A DNA stretch of 6,767 nucleotides, taken from contig CAYYLZ010000092.1 in the NCBI GenBank assembly GCA_964472725.1, positions 1 to 6,767 on the forward strand, given 5' to 3'. Both the position numbers and the translations under genes were made by a program. This DNA comes from RGIG6375 sp964472725. Its GTDB lineage: Bacteria > Bacillota > Clostridia > Oscillospirales > Oscillospiraceae. Positions 5,171 to 6,767 of the stretch are shown in pieces. Positions within the stretch are counted from its first letter, which is position 1; the number at the start of each line of letters is the position of its first letter. Under the pieces are notes generated by a model, which worked only from the letters and a program-made list of their open reading frames with translations, searched no databases and was not told the DNA's origin.

Positions 5171-5177
5171 CCACCTT
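5171..5177 (-). promoter_or_regulatory. Ribosome binding site of the methyltransferase, overlapping the dnaE stop
   Basis: On the minus strand AAGGTGG (5177-5171) lies 5 bases before ATG 5165 and includes two bases of the dnaE TAA (5178-5176). An in-frame GTG at 5174 would add three residues but lies inside this site, so ATG 5165 is preferred. The overlap suggests translational coupling. Confidence 0.65.
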
Positions 5178-6767
5178 ATTTCAATATCACATTTTCGCCG
5201 CCGAGCATTTTGTTGAGCTCACTGATGAGCGCGGGATGAATTAGGCAGCGTGTGGAGAAAGTCTGCTTTGTTTCGGAGAAATGTACCACCAGCTTTTCGT
5301 TGCCGGGGAACATGATGAGTATGAGCTTAAGGCGCTCATATTCCTTGTCCTCGGGGCGCTTGAACCGCACGTAGAGGGTTTTGGACTCTGCCGTTTTGGA
5401 CGCGGCTGCGGGAGCGGCAGGCGCGGATGTGGGCGCTTTCACGGGATAGCGTCTTTCTTGCTGGGGAGCACCGGACTGACGGGCAGCCGCGGCGGTGCTT
5501 TCCTCGTTAAGCTCGGTCATGGAGCTGCAGATTATCTGCGGCTCTTTTTCGTCACGTACGGATATGCGGCCCTTGACAATGACGGGTATACCCTCGCCGA
5601 TCCCGCTGCGCCACTCGTCCAAAGTGCGCTGGAATACCAGCATTTCAATGGAGCCGGTGGTGTCCTCTATTGTGACGTAGGCCATAAGGCTGTTGTTCTT
5701 GGTAGTCTTGGTTTTTACCGAGGTGGTGATGCCGGTCAGGGTCACATTCTGATTGTCGTAATATTGCCCCTCGCCCTCGGCCTCGAAGGAGGACATAATA
5801 GCGCCGATGGGTGCGGCACCCAGCTTGGCGGAAAGGGCGCGGTAATCGTCCATGGGGTGGCCGGATAGGTAGAGGCCGGTAACTTCCTTTTCCATAGCCA
5901 TCAGCTCACGGCCGGAGAATTCCTCTTTTTTGGGCAGGGGAATCTCCTTGTGCTTGGACTCTTCCGCGCCGCCGAACAGATCGAACTGACCCTCGAGATT
6001 GCTGCGGCGGTCGCTGGCAATGGAGTCCATGATGGCAGTGTATACTTCCAGCAGCTGGCTGCGCTTAGCGCCGAGGCTGTCAAATGCGCCGGCCTTGATA
6101 AGGCATTCGATGGCGCGCTTGTTCAGGTCGCTGCCGTACATTCGGGAGCAGAAATCATAGAGGGAGGTGAACACGCCGAACTGCTTGCGCTCAGCGATAA
6201 CGGAGCGGATAAAGTTGCGGCCGATGTTCTTGACGGCGGCAAGACCAAAGCGGATATTTCCCTCCTCGATGGTAAAGCCGTCGCCGGAGCGGTTGATATC
6301 GGGAGGCAGCAGGTTTATGCCGTTTTCACGGCAATCTGCAATGTATTCGGATATTTTTGCGGTGTTGTCAAGCACTGAGGTGATAAGAGCCGCCATGTAC
6401 TGACAAGGGTAGTAATACTTAAGATACGCCGTCTGATAAGCGACGATGGCGTAGGATACAGCGTGAGCCTTGTTGAAGGCGTAGTTGGCGAAGTCGAGAA
6501 TTTCGTCGTAAATCTCGGCTGCGGTATCGGCAGGTACGCCGTTGGAAACAGCACCGGGAATATTGCGCTCGGGGTCGCCCTCTATAAAGGTCTTGCGTTC
6601 CTTGATAATTTCAGCCTGCTTCTTCTTGGACATGGCGCGGCGGATCATATCCGCCTGACCGAGGGAGAAGCCGGCAAGCTGCTGAAATATCTTGATAACC
6701 TGCTCCTGATAAACTATGCAGCCGTAGGTAACGTCAAGAATATCCTTGAGCATGGGGTGCTTGTACT
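5176..6767 (-). CDS. dnaE: DNA polymerase III alpha subunit, DnaE type (C-terminal part; 5' end beyond right edge)
   Basis: The frame is open through the right edge (visible start ...YKHPML), so Met at 6753 is internal, and 529 codons plus TAA are seen. Numbering from that Met: TYGCIVYQEQV (9-19) and ADMIRRAMSKKK (34-45) are the conserved fingers region; YAFNKAHAVSYAIVAYQTAYLK (91-112) is diagnostic; LPPDINRS...IRFGLAAVKNIG (149-178) is the helix-hairpin-helix DNA-binding region. QFDLF (256-260) is an internal sliding-clamp-binding motif, and VTLTGITTSVKTKTTKNN...FQR (337-376) is an OB fold. An Ala/Pro-rich linker (about 418-458) joins a C-terminal domain (about 459-525, LYVRFKRP...LIMFPGNEKLVVHF). 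The PHP domain and palm aspartates lie outside the window. In Firmicutes this enzyme works with PolC at the replication fork. The downstream methyltransferase is probably in the same operon. No frameshift is seen. Confidence 0.95.
   Translation of the reverse strand, partial: YKHPMLKDILDVTYGCIVYQEQVIKIFQQLAGFSLGQADMIRRAMSKKKQAEIIKERKTFIEGDPERNIPGAVSNGVPADTAAEIYDEILDFANYAFNKAHAVSYAIVAYQTAYLKYYYPCQYMAALITSVLDNTAKISEYIADCRENGINLLPPDINRSGDGFTIEEGNIRFGLAAVKNIGRNFIRSVIAERKQFGVFTSLYDFCSRMYGSDLNKRAIECLIKAGAFDSLGAKRSQLLEVYTAIMDSIASDRRSNLEGQFDLFGGAEESKHKEIPLPKKEEFSGRELMAMEKEVTGLYLSGHPMDDYRALSAKLGAAPIGAIMSSFEAEGEGQYYDNQNVTLTGITTSVKTKTTKNNSLMAYVTIEDTTGSIEMLVFQRTLDEWRSGIGEGIPVIVKGRISVRDEKEPQIICSSMTELNEESTAAAARQSGAPQQERRYPVKAPTSAPAAPAAASKTAESKTLYVRFKRPEDKEYERLKLILIMFPGNEKLVVHFSETKQTFSTRCLIHPALISELNKMLGGENVILK

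Noticed and set aside
5166..5174. GTG start at 5174 for the methyltransferase
   Set aside because: It lies inside the AAGGTGG ribosome site; ATG 5165 has better spacing.
6751..6753. ATG at 6753 as the start of a shorter DnaE-like protein
   Set aside because: The frame continues to the window edge with YKHP before it, a conserved internal DnaE segment, so the gene is simply cut by the window.
1..6767. CRISPR array, tRNA or rRNA gene, insertion sequence, prophage attachment site
   Set aside because: No regularly spaced repeats, cloverleaf, rRNA-like sequence, transposase or terminal inverted repeats with target duplication were seen on reading both strands by eye.

Overview
The window looks like chromosomal DNA from a Gram-positive anaerobe of the class Clostridia, possibly an Oscillospiraceae/Ruminococcaceae-type gut bacterium. 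This is inferred from strong AGGAGG-type ribosome sites, sigma-A-like promoters, the Clostridia-type 'HVDVNSAFLSWEA' N-terminus of the Y-family polymerase, and the overall protein style. No taxonomic marker is present, so the assignment is tentative.

Layout. Positions 1-475 are AT-rich (149 G+C in the first 480 bases, 31%). They hold the first 44 codons of a minus-strand GNAT acetyltransferase that runs off the left edge. Upstream of it is a 22-codon ORF with its own ribosome site, and between the two is a set of mutually exclusive complementary segments that includes an anti-Shine-Dalgarno arm. From 476 the composition rises sharply (about 58% G+C over 541-720). Then come an M42-type metallo-aminopeptidase (476-1513, +), an AGCS sodium:alanine/glycine symporter (1679-3079, +) and a Y-family DNA polymerase IV (3168-4415, +). 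On the opposite strand, converging on the polymerase IV gene, are a class I SAM methyltransferase (4452-5165, -) and the C-terminal 529 codons of DNA polymerase III alpha, dnaE (5176-6767, -, cut by the right edge).

How they work together. The dnaE and methyltransferase genes are 10 bp apart and probably one transcript. The polymerase IV and methyltransferase genes share one bidirectional hairpin terminator. The peptidase and symporter each have their own recognisable promoter. Both could serve peptide and amino-acid use: one frees residues from peptides, the other imports small neutral amino acids. They need not be one operon. Several starts are corrected here: ATG 476 for the peptidase, GTG 1679 for the symporter (an upstream ATG lies inside the -10 box) and ATG 5165 for the methyltransferase.

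Most of the window is ordinary housekeeping DNA. The two signals most worth following are the leader-ORF/anti-SD arrangement ahead of the GNAT gene, and a GAAC-N4-GTTC (LexA/SOS-type) palindrome embedded in the terminator stem just upstream of the polymerase IV gene.
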